Both the position numbers and the translations under genes were made by a program. Of a DNA stretch of 64,000 bases, positions 47,489 to 56,169 are shown one piece after another; position 1 is the stretch's first letter, and every line of letters starts with the position of its first letter. Source of the DNA: Clostridium paridis (GTDB lineage: Bacteria > Bacillota > Clostridia > Clostridiales > Clostridiaceae). Below the pieces are notes generated by a model that did no database searches, was not told the origin of the DNA, and saw nothing but the letters and a program-made list of their open reading frames with translations. The stretch lies in the NCBI RefSeq assembly GCF_016765615.1, contig NZ_JAESWA010000022.1, positions 831,542 through 895,541 of the forward strand, written 5' to 3'.

Positions 47489-48523
47489 TTATTCATTACT
47501 TTCAAAATATTTTATTATGTTTGTGGCAGCACCTTCATCAGTTACAAGTACTCCATATTCGTTTGTATTTTCTGTAGCTAAGATTGCTTCAACTTTATTT
47601 TTCCCACCAGCTACAGCAATATGAGTTCCTATTTTTTTAGCAACATCATAAGTAATTCCAATTGAGTTAGAAATAAAAACTACTTCTCCCTCTTTATTAA
47701 AATAACATCCAAAAGCTTCTCCTACTGCTTTTAAATCTCGTATTTCTTGCTTTTCAGCTTCAGTAAGACCTCTTTTTTCAGCCATTTCTTCTGCTATTCC
47801 TATTCCATATATAAGTACATTTGACTTATGAATACTATCAATAATTTCTTTTATTTCTCTTTCCTTTAAAAGTGTATCTAAAGCATTTCCACTTAAGTTA
47901 TCTGGTACATGAAGCATCTTATAACTTCCATTTAGTTTATAAGCTAATTCTGCTGCTAAAGTACTAGCCTGAGTTTCTACTTTTTTACCCATACCGCCTC
48001 TAGCTGGAACTACCAATACATCATGAACATTCGACACCCTAGGAAAATTCTCTACCACCTCTTTAATGGTGCTTCCTCCTGTAATAGCAACTACATCTCT
48101 GCTTTTTATAATCTCTCTAGCGTAGTTTGCTGCTGCTTTACCTAACTCTTTAATAATAGAAGGATCAGCTTCTATATCTCCAGGTACTACAATTACTTTT
48201 CTTAGTCCAAGAATTTCACGTAACTTTTGTTCTACATCAGCCAAGCCTTTAATCTCATGAATAAAGTCCTTTAATTCTTCAACTACTTTTTCTCCCTGGG
48301 TGGTAACGCTCATTCCAGGAGTGCTTATTTGAATTAAATTTTGTGCTTTTAGAAAATTCACTTCTGTTCTTACTATTCTTTCGCTTAAGTTTAGCTTGTT
48401 TGCTAAAATTCTTCTTCCTATCGGTTGATAATAATATATGGTTCTCAAGATATTATATCTTTTTTCTAAGACATCAACTAACTCAGGAACAATATTTTTA
48501 AGCAATCTTAGAATATTCTGCAA
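47489..48523 (-). CDS. cggR: Central glycolytic genes regulator CggR
   Basis: SorC/DeoR-type repressor of lower glycolysis, inactivated by fructose-1,6-bisphosphate in Bacillus. About 344 aa. Seen: N-terminal winged helix (PIGRRILANKLNLSERIVRTEVNFL region), and a sugar-phosphate-binding domain with AITGGSTIKEV, VVPARGGMG and TDEGAA. Of three possible in-frame starts, the TTG eight bases after AAAGGAG fits; the earlier GTG and TTG lie in or against the ribosome site. Two GGGAC repeats stand just upstream, so it controls its own operon. Confidence 0.94.
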   Translation of the reverse strand: MQNILRLLKNIVPELVDVLEKRYNILRTIYYYQPIGRRILANKLNLSERIVRTEVNFLKAQNLIQISTPGMSVTTQGEKVVEELKDFIHEIKGLADVEQKLREILGLRKVIVVPGDIEADPSIIKELGKAAANYAREIIKSRDVVAITGGSTIKEVVENFPRVSNVHDVLVVPARGGMGKKVETQASTLAAELAYKLNGSYKMLHVPDNLSGNALDTLLKEREIKEIIDSIHKSNVLIYGIGIAEEMAEKRGLTEAEKQEIRDLKAVGEAFGCYFNKEGEVVFISNSIGITYDVAKKIGTHIAVAGGKNKVEAILATENTNEYGVLVTDEGAATNIIKYFESNE

Positions 48524-48549
48524 TGTCAACACTCCTTTGGTACACTAAT

Positions 48550-48589
48550 GTCCCACTTGCAACTTTTACGTCCCACATCTATTATTATA
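48550..48589 (-). promoter_or_regulatory. CggR operator and -10 box of the glycolytic operon
   Basis: On the minus strand two TGGGAC half-sites (ending at 48570 and 48550) lie exactly 20 bases apart, each followed 6 bases later by a GT; this matches the tandem CGGGAC-N6-TGTC-N4 operator of Bacillus CggR. A TATAAT lies at 48584-48589, just upstream, with only a weak -35. A protein bound here would block the start region. The operator precedes cggR rather than gapA. Confidence 0.8.
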
Positions 48590-48681
48590 AAACACTATAG
48601 TAATTTTTAAAAGACATTTTGTGAAATTTTTTCTAAAAAGTTATTATATTTACTTTACTTTTTCCTAATTTTAACTTAATA

Positions 48682-50055
48682 TTAAAATCTTTTTCTCTTG
48701 CTTGAAGACTTTATTCCCATTTCTTCTCTATATTTTGCAACTGTTCTTCTTGATATATTAAACCCATTATTATTAAGCTCATTGCAAATATTCTGATCAG
48801 ATAAAGGCTTTTCTTTACTTTCAGAATCAACGAGCTTTTTGATTTCATTTTTAATCTTTATTGTGTTAATATCCTCTTCCCCATTATCTCCAGCAATTCC
48901 TGTTGTAAATAAGTCTTTTATTTTTATAGTTCCTCTATCTATTAATATAAATTTATCTCTAATAGCTCTACTTACAGTTGATTCATGAACATCAAGAGCT
49001 TCTGATATCTCTTTTAATGTCATAGGCTTAAGGTAATTTTCCCCTTTATCAAAATACTCTTTTTGCTTTTCTAATATCTTTTCTAAAACTCTATATAAAG
49101 TGCTCTTTCTTTGCTCAATACTTTTAATTAAAAACATTGCTCCATTTATCTTTTGTTTAACATAATCTCTCGCTAAATTATCCTTTGATCCATTTAGTAT
49201 CTCTTTATACATTGGGTTAATAGATAGCTTAGGTAGAACACCTTCATTCATTATGATAAAATATTCTCCATCAATTTTCCTTATTGTTGCATCAGGAATA
49301 ATAAATTTCACTTCTTCCCCAGTATAAAAACCTCTAGAAGGTTTAGGCTCTAATGTCTTTATTATATCCCCATATTCTTGTGCCTCTTTTGGGGTTACAT
49401 TAAGTGCCTTAGCTATTTGTGCATATCTATTCTCAGCAATATCCTCTAAATGTTCTTCAACAATTGTATAAAGTTTTTCATTTCCATATCCTCTCTTAGT
49501 AAGCTGGATTTCAAGACATTCTATGAGATTTCTTGCACCAATACCAGTAGGCTCTAAACTTTGTACAAGCTCCAACGCTTCCTCTCCAACTTCTTGAGAA
49601 ATATTTAGTTCTTCCAAAATATCTTCAAGTGATATATCTAAGTAACCCCTAGCATCTAAACTCTCAATTATATACTTGCATATTGTTCTTTGGAATTCAT
49701 CAATTGATAACTCCATAATTTGTTCTAACAAAAAATCCTTTAGTGTTTTTTCTGTAGAAATAAAAGTAAATGGAGACACTTCATCTTGGTCATAACTTCC
49801 GAAACTTTGGTTTCCATAGTTATCAAACTCAAAATACTTTATCATCTCTTTATAGTCGTACTTATCCTGCATCTTTACTTCTTCTAAATCCTTTTCATAA
49901 TTTGCATCGATTACAGGATTTTCTGCATATTCTTTATTTATATATTCTAATAATTCATTTGATGACATTTGTAAGAGCTTAACGGATAATTGCATTTGCT
50001 GAGTCATTACAAGCTTCTGCTCTTGAGTTAATGTCATATTAAAATTCATATTCAT
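48682..50055 (-). CDS. rpoN: RNA polymerase sigma-54 factor RpoN
   Basis: Alternative sigma factor recognising -24/-12 promoters with AAA+ activators. 457 aa. Seen: glutamine-rich region I (MTQQMQLSVKLLQMSSNELLEYI), acidic region II, core-binding domain, helix-turn-helix MTLKEISEALDVHESTVSRA and the RpoN box RRTVAKYREEMGI near the C-terminus. Its position just upstream of cggR-gapA is usual in Clostridium. I see no convincing -24/-12 promoter in the window. Start ATG after AAGGGTGATGGC. Confidence 0.96.
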   Translation of the reverse strand: MNMNFNMTLTQEQKLVMTQQMQLSVKLLQMSSNELLEYINKEYAENPVIDANYEKDLEEVKMQDKYDYKEMIKYFEFDNYGNQSFGSYDQDEVSPFTFISTEKTLKDFLLEQIMELSIDEFQRTICKYIIESLDARGYLDISLEDILEELNISQEVGEEALELVQSLEPTGIGARNLIECLEIQLTKRGYGNEKLYTIVEEHLEDIAENRYAQIAKALNVTPKEAQEYGDIIKTLEPKPSRGFYTGEEVKFIIPDATIRKIDGEYFIIMNEGVLPKLSINPMYKEILNGSKDNLARDYVKQKINGAMFLIKSIEQRKSTLYRVLEKILEKQKEYFDKGENYLKPMTLKEISEALDVHESTVSRAIRDKFILIDRGTIKIKDLFTTGIAGDNGEEDINTIKIKNEIKKLVDSESKEKPLSDQNICNELNNNGFNISRRTVAKYREEMGIKSSSKRKRF

Positions 50056-50112
50056 GCCATCACCCTTATACTACATTTTATCTTTTATAGTTTAGTATCC
50101 TATTTACGTCAT

Positions 50113-50146
50113 TATAAGTTTTTTATTGTTAACTTAAAACCCTGTA
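50113..50146 (-). repeat. Dispersed repeat, copy 5 (short, diverged)
   Basis: 34 bases with TTAACTTAAAACCCTGTA at one end and a decayed other end. It lies in the rpoN upstream region. Confidence 0.55.
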
Positions 50147-50201
50147 ATCATTGTAACTTTAAACCCTTCAAAAAACAATAAAGTATTCATATTTTATTAC
50201 A

Positions 50202-50281
50202 TAGATTTTTTTATAGGAAACTTAATTTATTCTTGTTTGATATTAGTATTGAATAAATTATTAGTTGAACTTAAAAATCTA
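50202..50281 (-). repeat. Dispersed repeat, copy 6 (long form with altered ends)
   Basis: 80 bases. Internal sequence matches copy 1 in reverse, but the ends read TAGATTTT and AAAATCTA: both have changed and still pair. It lies 7 bases after the BMP-family gene stop. Confidence 0.85.
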
Positions 50282-50288
50282 AAATAGA

Positions 50289-51317
50289 TTAACCTTTAAA
50301 TTCTCTTGCTTCATTAATACTCTTAGGAATCTTAATTATCTCAGTCATTATTTTATTTCTATAGCCTTCTACTTCATTTCTAATATTAGCAGGTATTATT
50401 TTAGGATTAGTAAATTCAAAATCTATTGCTAAATCTTTTATCCCCAAGGTTTTCATATTACTTACCCCGCTTTTAAAAGTCCCTGTAGCCAATTCTTTGC
50501 ATGCATCATAAGTAACTTTGTCTATGTTTCTTATTAAGCTACCAAGGATTTGTGTGGAGTACTCAGGTAACTTTTTCCCCATGTTCACTCCTGTTGCAAA
50601 GACATATTTTTTTTCATCCTTTGCTGCCTTAAAGACACCTTCAGCTTCCTTGTCTAAGGTTTCAAATATAATATCACATCCTCTGTTATATAATTCTGTT
50701 GCATTATTATAAGCTTCATCTGTACTTAGTTCCTTTTGCCACATACGTGTATTTTGTCCATTTATTATTTTCTCTGCTGCAACTGGATTTGAGATTTTAA
50801 GTCCAGCTACTAAACCAGATAAATATTTATTTTCTTTTTCCTGATTGTTAAGTGAAATAAAGCCTACGCTATTAGTCTTAGTCAATCTCCCAGCTACCAA
50901 GCCCACTAAAAAAGCCCCTTCCTCATCCTTAAATTCAATAGACTTTACATTTTGATTATCACTTTTTCCATCAATTAGTGTAAAATACTTATCACTTAAA
51001 TCTAGAGAAGCTCTATCTAAACTTTTTTTCATATTCGGTCCAACAGTCATAACTAATATACTGTCATTATATAATTTTTCTAGTTCTTTATAGTCAATTT
51101 CATTTGGGTTATTTTCTTTCACATTTATCTTTATATCAAATTCTTTGCTAGCTCTTATAAGACCATTATATGTACTTTCATTACGTCCATTATCCGTAAT
51201 TATGTCATTTCCAGCTAGAAAACTAACTTGATTATTATTGTTAAAAGGTTCCATATAGATGTCATTATACCCCAAAAGGTTTGTTGACAATAATAGAAAG
51301 AGTGCAATTCTTTTCAT
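50289..51317 (-). CDS. BMP-family (basic membrane protein) substrate-binding protein
   Basis: Periplasmic-binding-protein fold of the BMP/Med family, whose members bind purine nucleosides or act as regulators. 342 aa. Seen: N-terminal MKRIALFLLLSTNLLGY signal-like segment, DGKSDNQNVKSIEFKDEEGAFLVG, and VGFISLNNQ in the family's order. The lipobox would need Cys where Tyr stands (LLG-Y), so it may be secreted rather than lipid-anchored. AAAGGAGG lies before the ATG. No ABC transporter genes lie nearby, so it is an orphan; ligand unknown. Confidence 0.8.
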   Translation of the reverse strand: MKRIALFLLLSTNLLGYNDIYMEPFNNNNQVSFLAGNDIITDNGRNESTYNGLIRASKEFDIKINVKENNPNEIDYKELEKLYNDSILVMTVGPNMKKSLDRASLDLSDKYFTLIDGKSDNQNVKSIEFKDEEGAFLVGLVAGRLTKTNSVGFISLNNQEKENKYLSGLVAGLKISNPVAAEKIINGQNTRMWQKELSTDEAYNNATELYNRGCDIIFETLDKEAEGVFKAAKDEKKYVFATGVNMGKKLPEYSTQILGSLIRNIDKVTYDACKELATGTFKSGVSNMKTLGIKDLAIDFEFTNPKIIPANIRNEVEGYRNKIMTEIIKIPKSINEAREFKG

Positions 51318-51493
51318 TTCTCTACCTCCTTTTAACATTAGTTTTTCCACTATTCTTATTGTAATTCAAGCTGTAAATCTTGCAAAAAAATACATATTAT
51401 AATGAAGTATTATAATATAGGCATTATAAATAACTATTTAAATGTACTCCCTCTATTTACCTATAATTTTTTATAGGTTTAATTGGATTCTAA

Positions 51494-51562
51494 TGGGTTT
51501 TTTATAGGAAACTTAATTTATTCTTACATAAATAAATTATTAGTTGAACTTAAAACCCTATA
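51494..51562 (-). repeat. Dispersed repeat, copy 7 (medium form)
   Basis: 69 bases, ends TGGGTTTTTTATAGG and AAAACCCTATA. It lies 13 bases downstream of the degV terminator. A fragment resembling one end (about 51466-51486) precedes it. Confidence 0.85.
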
Positions 51563-51574
51563 CTTCATAAAAAC

Positions 51575-51602
51575 AAAAAAACTTGGCTTGTCCAAGTTTT
51601 TT
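51575..51602 (-). terminator. Terminator of degV
   Basis: Stem AAAAACTTGG/CCAAGTTTTT (11 pairs) with a 5-base loop, 12 bases after the degV stop. Confidence 0.9.
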
Positions 51603-51614
51603 CAGCTATTACAT

Positions 51615-52457
51615 TTATTTATTTTTAGGGATAAAGAAAATTCCTGCTGCACCTGGTCCAGCATGTATTCCTACAGTACATCCAACTTCTGCTTTAATAT
51701 ACTCAATATTATTTTCATCTAGGTATTCTTTCAATTTATTATATACTTCATCCCCTGATGAATTTAATAATAGTAAAGGTTCCTCTTTATCTATTTCAGC
51801 ACTTATTAAATCATCAATAATTTTCTTAATTACTTTTTTAGTTCCTCTAATCTTTTCCTTTACTACCATTTCTCCATTATTAACTTCTAATATAAGACGT
51901 ATTCCTAAAACACTTCCAATCACACCTGCTGTTTTTGACAATCTACCGCCTTTTACTAAATGTTCTAATGATTCAAATGCCAATGAACTTTTAATTACTT
52001 GTTTCATTTTTTCTATTTCATCAACGATTTTTTCAATCTCCAATCCATCTTCTATAAGATTAGCTGCTTTAAGCACTAATAGCCCTAACCCTGATGTAAC
52101 ATTTTGTGAATCAATAACATATATATCATCACTTTCTAACATCTCTTTTGCTATGCAGGCAGATTGATAAGTTCCACTCATTTTTGATGATAGGTGAATA
52201 GATATAATCTTATATCCTTCACTTAAATATTTCTTATAACAATCATAAAATCTTTGTGGAGTTACTTGAGCTGTTGTTGGGAATATAGGCCCTTCCTTTA
52301 CCCTTTGAAACAAAGTAGTTGTATCTATCTCAACTCCGTCTAAATAACTTTCTTCCCCAAAATTAATAAGCAGAGGTAATGACTCTATTTTTCTTTCTTC
52401 TAATATATCTTTAGATAAATCTGCTGTAGAATCCGTTATTATTTTAATTTTATCCAT
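51615..52457 (-). CDS. DegV/FakB-family fatty-acid-binding protein
   Basis: Cytoplasmic lipid-binding protein, 280 aa. FakB proteins present fatty acids to the kinase FakA. Seen: N-terminal IITDSTADLS, the fatty-acid pocket region TTAQVTPQRF, HLSSKMSGTY, and VIDSQNVTSGLG. AAGGAG is 8 bases before the ATG. It follows trmL by 13 bases in one unit. FakA is not in the window. Confidence 0.93.
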   Translation of the reverse strand: MDKIKIITDSTADLSKDILEERKIESLPLLINFGEESYLDGVEIDTTTLFQRVKEGPIFPTTAQVTPQRFYDCYKKYLSEGYKIISIHLSSKMSGTYQSACIAKEMLESDDIYVIDSQNVTSGLGLLVLKAANLIEDGLEIEKIVDEIEKMKQVIKSSLAFESLEHLVKGGRLSKTAGVIGSVLGIRLILEVNNGEMVVKEKIRGTKKVIKKIIDDLISAEIDKEEPLLLLNSSGDEVYNKLKEYLDENNIEYIKAEVGCTVGIHAGPGAAGIFFIPKNK

Positions 52458-52470
52458 TAATAACTCTCCT

Positions 52471-52932
52471 TTACTTCATATTGGGGAAATTCAATTGTCT
52501 TAATGCTTCATATGCTACAATTGCAACAGTATTTGATAAGTTTAAACTTCTAGTGGATGTATTTATCATTGGAATTCTCATTCCGTGTACTTTATTATGA
52601 ACTTCTTCTGGCACACCAGAAGTTTCTCTTCCAAACATGATAAAGTCTCCTTCTTGAAACTTTATTTCATCATAGTATTCTTGCGCGTGAGTTGTTGATA
52701 AGAAAATCCTTGATGTTCCGTATTTATCCATAAACGCATCAAAACTTTCGTGAATCTCTAAATCAAGATCCTTCCAATAATCTAATCCAGCCCTTCTTAC
52801 ACTTTTTTCGTCTATGGAGAACCCAAGTGGTTTTATTAAATGCAATTTAGCGTTTGTTAAAACACAAGTCCTAGCAATATTTCCAGTGTTTTGTGGAATC
52901 TCAGGCTGGTACAATACTATATTAATATTCAA
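52471..52932 (-). CDS. trmL: tRNA (cytidine(34)-2'-O)-methyltransferase TrmL
   Basis: SPOUT methyltransferase that modifies the wobble base of leucine tRNAs. 153 aa. Seen: N-terminal VLYQPEIPQNTGNIART, FGRETSGVP knot motif and MRIPM...STRSLNLSNTVAI. The start is a TTG seven bases after GGAGGG; an ATG five codons upstream overlaps the ribosome site. It precedes degV. Confidence 0.95.
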   Translation of the reverse strand: MNINIVLYQPEIPQNTGNIARTCVLTNAKLHLIKPLGFSIDEKSVRRAGLDYWKDLDLEIHESFDAFMDKYGTSRIFLSTTHAQEYYDEIKFQEGDFIMFGRETSGVPEEVHNKVHGMRIPMINTSTRSLNLSNTVAIVAYEALRQLNFPNMK

Positions 52933-53085
52933 ACTTTTTCCCTCCATTTATGTTGATAATACTTTCACTATTATTTAGGTCAATCCTTACTAATAGATAT
53001 AATAAGACTTTTAAAATTTTATATTTGTAAATAAAATACTAGAAATAATATTACACCATAACTAACTTATAGTCAAAATTCAATT

Positions 53086-53925
53086 TTATATTTTTTCCTC
53101 TAAAATAAACTTTCTAATAGCATATCCAACGCCACTATTATCATTATTAGTGGTTACAAAATCCGCTTTTTCTTTAATACTAGCAGATGCATTGCCCATT
53201 GCTACTCCTAGACCTGCATACTCAATCATGGAAATATCATTTTCATTGTCTCCAACGCATATAACTTCTTCTCTTTTTATTCCTAAATGTTCACTTAGAA
53301 TTTTTACTCCGTTACCTTTTGAAACTTTCGCTGCATTAATTTCAATATTAAGTGGATATGAGCTAGTCACTTCTATATCAGGAATTTTTCTTAATTCCTC
53401 TTTAGCTCTTTTTATCTTTTTTAAGTTAAAACTAAATGTTATACATTTTAGTATTTCTTCTTCCTTTTCATTAAGTAACCTTTTCCACGCATCAATACCA
53501 ACAATACTTTTTAGAGAAATTTTATAGTCTACTGGAATTCCTCTAGCAGAAAATAAATATCCCAGCAATTTTTGAAGTATACTTCCACTGTATATAGCAT
53601 TACGAGTATGAAAATGAGGTGTAAGCTTATATTTTTTAAGTATATTAAGTATTTTTAGTGAAGTATCATATCCTATGACTCCTTTAAATATTTCTCCTCC
53701 ATCCTTATCTATTATTATAGCTCCATTGGCTGCAATAATAGGTGCCTTTAAATCGATATAATCTGCATAAAAAGCAGCATTATTATATATTCTTCCTGTT
53801 GAAATTGCTACTACAACACCTTTTTCTTTAGCTTTTTTTATACTTTCTTTATTTTCATTACTTATCTTTTTTCTACTATTTAGCAATGTTCCATCCATAT
53901 CTATGCATATAAGTTTATATTTCAT
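53086..53925 (-). CDS. Cof-type HAD-IIB phosphatase
   Basis: Haloacid-dehalogenase-family sugar-phosphate or phosphometabolite phosphatase, 279 aa. Seen: motif I DMDGTLLNS (nucleophile Asp9), motif II AISTGR, a large C2B cap, motif III lysine in AAKVSKG and motif IV GDNENDISMIEYAG. The substrate cannot be read from the sequence. It starts 4 bases after the transglutaminase-like gene ends. Confidence 0.92.
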   Translation of the reverse strand: MKYKLICIDMDGTLLNSRKKISNENKESIKKAKEKGVVVAISTGRIYNNAAFYADYIDLKAPIIAANGAIIIDKDGGEIFKGVIGYDTSLKILNILKKYKLTPHFHTRNAIYSGSILQKLLGYLFSARGIPVDYKISLKSIVGIDAWKRLLNEKEEEILKCITFSFNLKKIKRAKEELRKIPDIEVTSSYPLNIEINAAKVSKGNGVKILSEHLGIKREEVICVGDNENDISMIEYAGLGVAMGNASASIKEKADFVTTNNDNSGVGYAIRKFILEEKI

Positions 53926-53929
53926 CTAA

Positions 53930-56146
53930 TTAATCCTTTCTTAAAAAGAAGAACTTTTTTATTAAATAGGTTATATTCCCATCTTTCTTCTTTAGATAGT
54001 TCTCAAAATAATCTACATATTCTTCTCCATTTACTAACTTAACTTCATTCCCATAATGTTCTAAATAAACTAATTGAATTAAATTTTTAAGCTTATTACT
54101 TAGAGTTACATCCTCTATTCTATCAATAAATTCTCCATAGGTTTCATAGCTTTCTTTAAGTATATTAATCGAACTCAAGCCTTTTTCATAATATAAAAAT
54201 ATTTTTTTTGCTGAAGTTTCTTCTCTAAGGAATTTATACTTTCTTTTTACCAGTACGATCCTTAGTGCAATCATAACTATTATAAGAATTCCAATAATCC
54301 TAAAGAATTTATCATTCTCTATTGTAACGTTATTTCTATTTGCTATATTAACTGAATTATTATCTTCACTTTTTTGTGATTTGGCTCTCTCCACTTTTCC
54401 TGATGCATTAACATTACTGCTATTACTTGTAGCAAAATTACTTATAGAATCTTTTTCACTAAATTCATACGCAGTGGGTGAAGCGTCTACCTCCTGCCAT
54501 ATATTATCTTGTTTTATTTTAGAGATATCTTCATCTAACTTATAGTTCACTTCACACCAAGCATGTGCATCCATATTAGTAACTATGTAGTTTCCATCAT
54601 TATCTCTTTTATCTGAAAGTTTAAATCCTTCTACATACCTGGCAGGTACACCAGAAATTCTACACATCATTGTCATAGCAGTTGCAAAGTACTCACAATA
54701 TCCTTTTTTTTCTGTAAAAAGAAAATAGTCTATGAAATCTTGTCCTTGTGGTACTTCTGATACATCTAAGGAGTACTCATAATTAGCCTCCAAATATTTT
54801 TTTATTGCCTCAACTTTATCTTTTGAGCTAATTTTATCTTTGGTGATATTTCTTACTAAATCAAAGGTTCTTAGAGTAACAGAATTAGGTATTTGCAAAT
54901 AAAAATCTGGAACTTCACTGCTTATCTTGCCATCTGAAGCAATTTTCAACAACTTATTATCGATTATAGATTTTTCTATAAAGGAATCATCTAGAAATGT
55001 AACAGTATAAGGAGTGTTAGTTAAATTTTTAGAAAAAAATATATTACTAAACCCATCCTTATATATCCTTTGGTTACTTTCATCCTGAATATCTGTTGAA
55101 TACTTTGGAGCGTAATAACTTTCATTTTTAATATTAGGAGATATTTTTACTTCTATAATTTTCCCGCCCAATTCTTTTATTTCCCTTACTAAATTATCAC
55201 TACTAGTTTCCACATCATTTAAAACAATCTGTTGATGATTACTTACCCATCTATCCCCAATATAAGTATCTCTCACATTTCCCCTAAAATAATATTGCTT
55301 ATTTATCTCACCTTGTAAAAAAGTAATTTTAAAAGCTTCCTTGTCATTCAATTTGAGCTTTCCACCTAATTTGTCTTGCGCTTGAGAAAAACCTGTTCTA
55401 CCTTCACTATATCCTATAAAGCTCCCATCAGACGAATCATTATATTTAGTTTTATTTATAGATAAATTAGCTTTAATCTTGGTAGAGTATGCCCCAACTT
55501 TTCTGTATGGTAGTTTAGTTGATATTCCTATTAAAATAGCTATTAACCCTAGTGAAAATAGGATTAACTTCCACTTAGTGATTTTGTATTCTTCAAAGTC
55601 GTGACCCTCTTTTATAAGAAAGTGCTTTAAATTATTTGCACCAAATGTTAATAATATTGCTAACAGTAAAAATGGCATTGTATAAATTATTTCTTCTTTA
55701 TAGCCTAGGAACCATAAAACAGCTACTATGGATAGATCTAAATATGTAAGAATTCCTAATGATCCTATCTTAGATAAATATGCTCCCCACATATATATAA
55801 ATGGGACAATGGTTATTATAAAATATCTATATTCTTTAAAATCAGTAGATTTCCCACTGGATAAATTGCTGTTTATAATTTCAATAGAATTGTTCGCACC
55901 TCTAGAGATAAAGAAAATAAAAAACAAGCATCCAAATATAGCTATACTCATAGGAATTGTTATCCTATCTGATACTTCTTCTCCTAATACAGTCCATGTT
56001 AACAAAATTGATATGACTATGGTTCCAACTATATTTCCATAATCGATATTTTCAACTCTATAAGCACTTTTTAGTAAAAACAAAATATATACTACATTCA
56101 AGGATATCAGAAATAAATTTAATCTATGCTTTCTTATCCATTTCAT
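53930..56146 (-). CDS. TgpA-type membrane protein with transglutaminase-like domain
   Basis: 738 aa. Seen: about six N-terminal membrane helices (DUF3488 region), an extracellular transglutaminase-like domain with Cys484 in GYCEYFATAM, His528 in DAHAWCEV and Asp554 in VDASPTA, one further membrane helix near residue 645 and a cytoplasmic DUF4129-like tail. The complete Cys-His-Asp triad points to a peptidase or amide-forming enzyme acting outside the membrane. Last-but-one gene of a MoxR-DUF58-TgpA set, a widely conserved trio of unknown purpose. GAGG lies rather far (11 bases) from the ATG. Confidence 0.88.
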   Translation of the reverse strand: MKWIRKHRLNLFLISLNVVYILFLLKSAYRVENIDYGNIVGTIVISILLTWTVLGEEVSDRITIPMSIAIFGCLFFIFFISRGANNSIEIINSNLSSGKSTDFKEYRYFIITIVPFIYMWGAYLSKIGSLGILTYLDLSIVAVLWFLGYKEEIIYTMPFLLLAILLTFGANNLKHFLIKEGHDFEEYKITKWKLILFSLGLIAILIGISTKLPYRKVGAYSTKIKANLSINKTKYNDSSDGSFIGYSEGRTGFSQAQDKLGGKLKLNDKEAFKITFLQGEINKQYYFRGNVRDTYIGDRWVSNHQQIVLNDVETSSDNLVREIKELGGKIIEVKISPNIKNESYYAPKYSTDIQDESNQRIYKDGFSNIFFSKNLTNTPYTVTFLDDSFIEKSIIDNKLLKIASDGKISSEVPDFYLQIPNSVTLRTFDLVRNITKDKISSKDKVEAIKKYLEANYEYSLDVSEVPQGQDFIDYFLFTEKKGYCEYFATAMTMMCRISGVPARYVEGFKLSDKRDNDGNYIVTNMDAHAWCEVNYKLDEDISKIKQDNIWQEVDASPTAYEFSEKDSISNFATSNSSNVNASGKVERAKSQKSEDNNSVNIANRNNVTIENDKFFRIIGILIIVMIALRIVLVKRKYKFLREETSAKKIFLYYEKGLSSINILKESYETYGEFIDRIEDVTLSNKLKNLIQLVYLEHYGNEVKLVNGEEYVDYFENYLKKKDGNITYLIKKFFFLRKD

Positions 56147-56169
56147 AAAAATAATTACCTCGTAAAATA

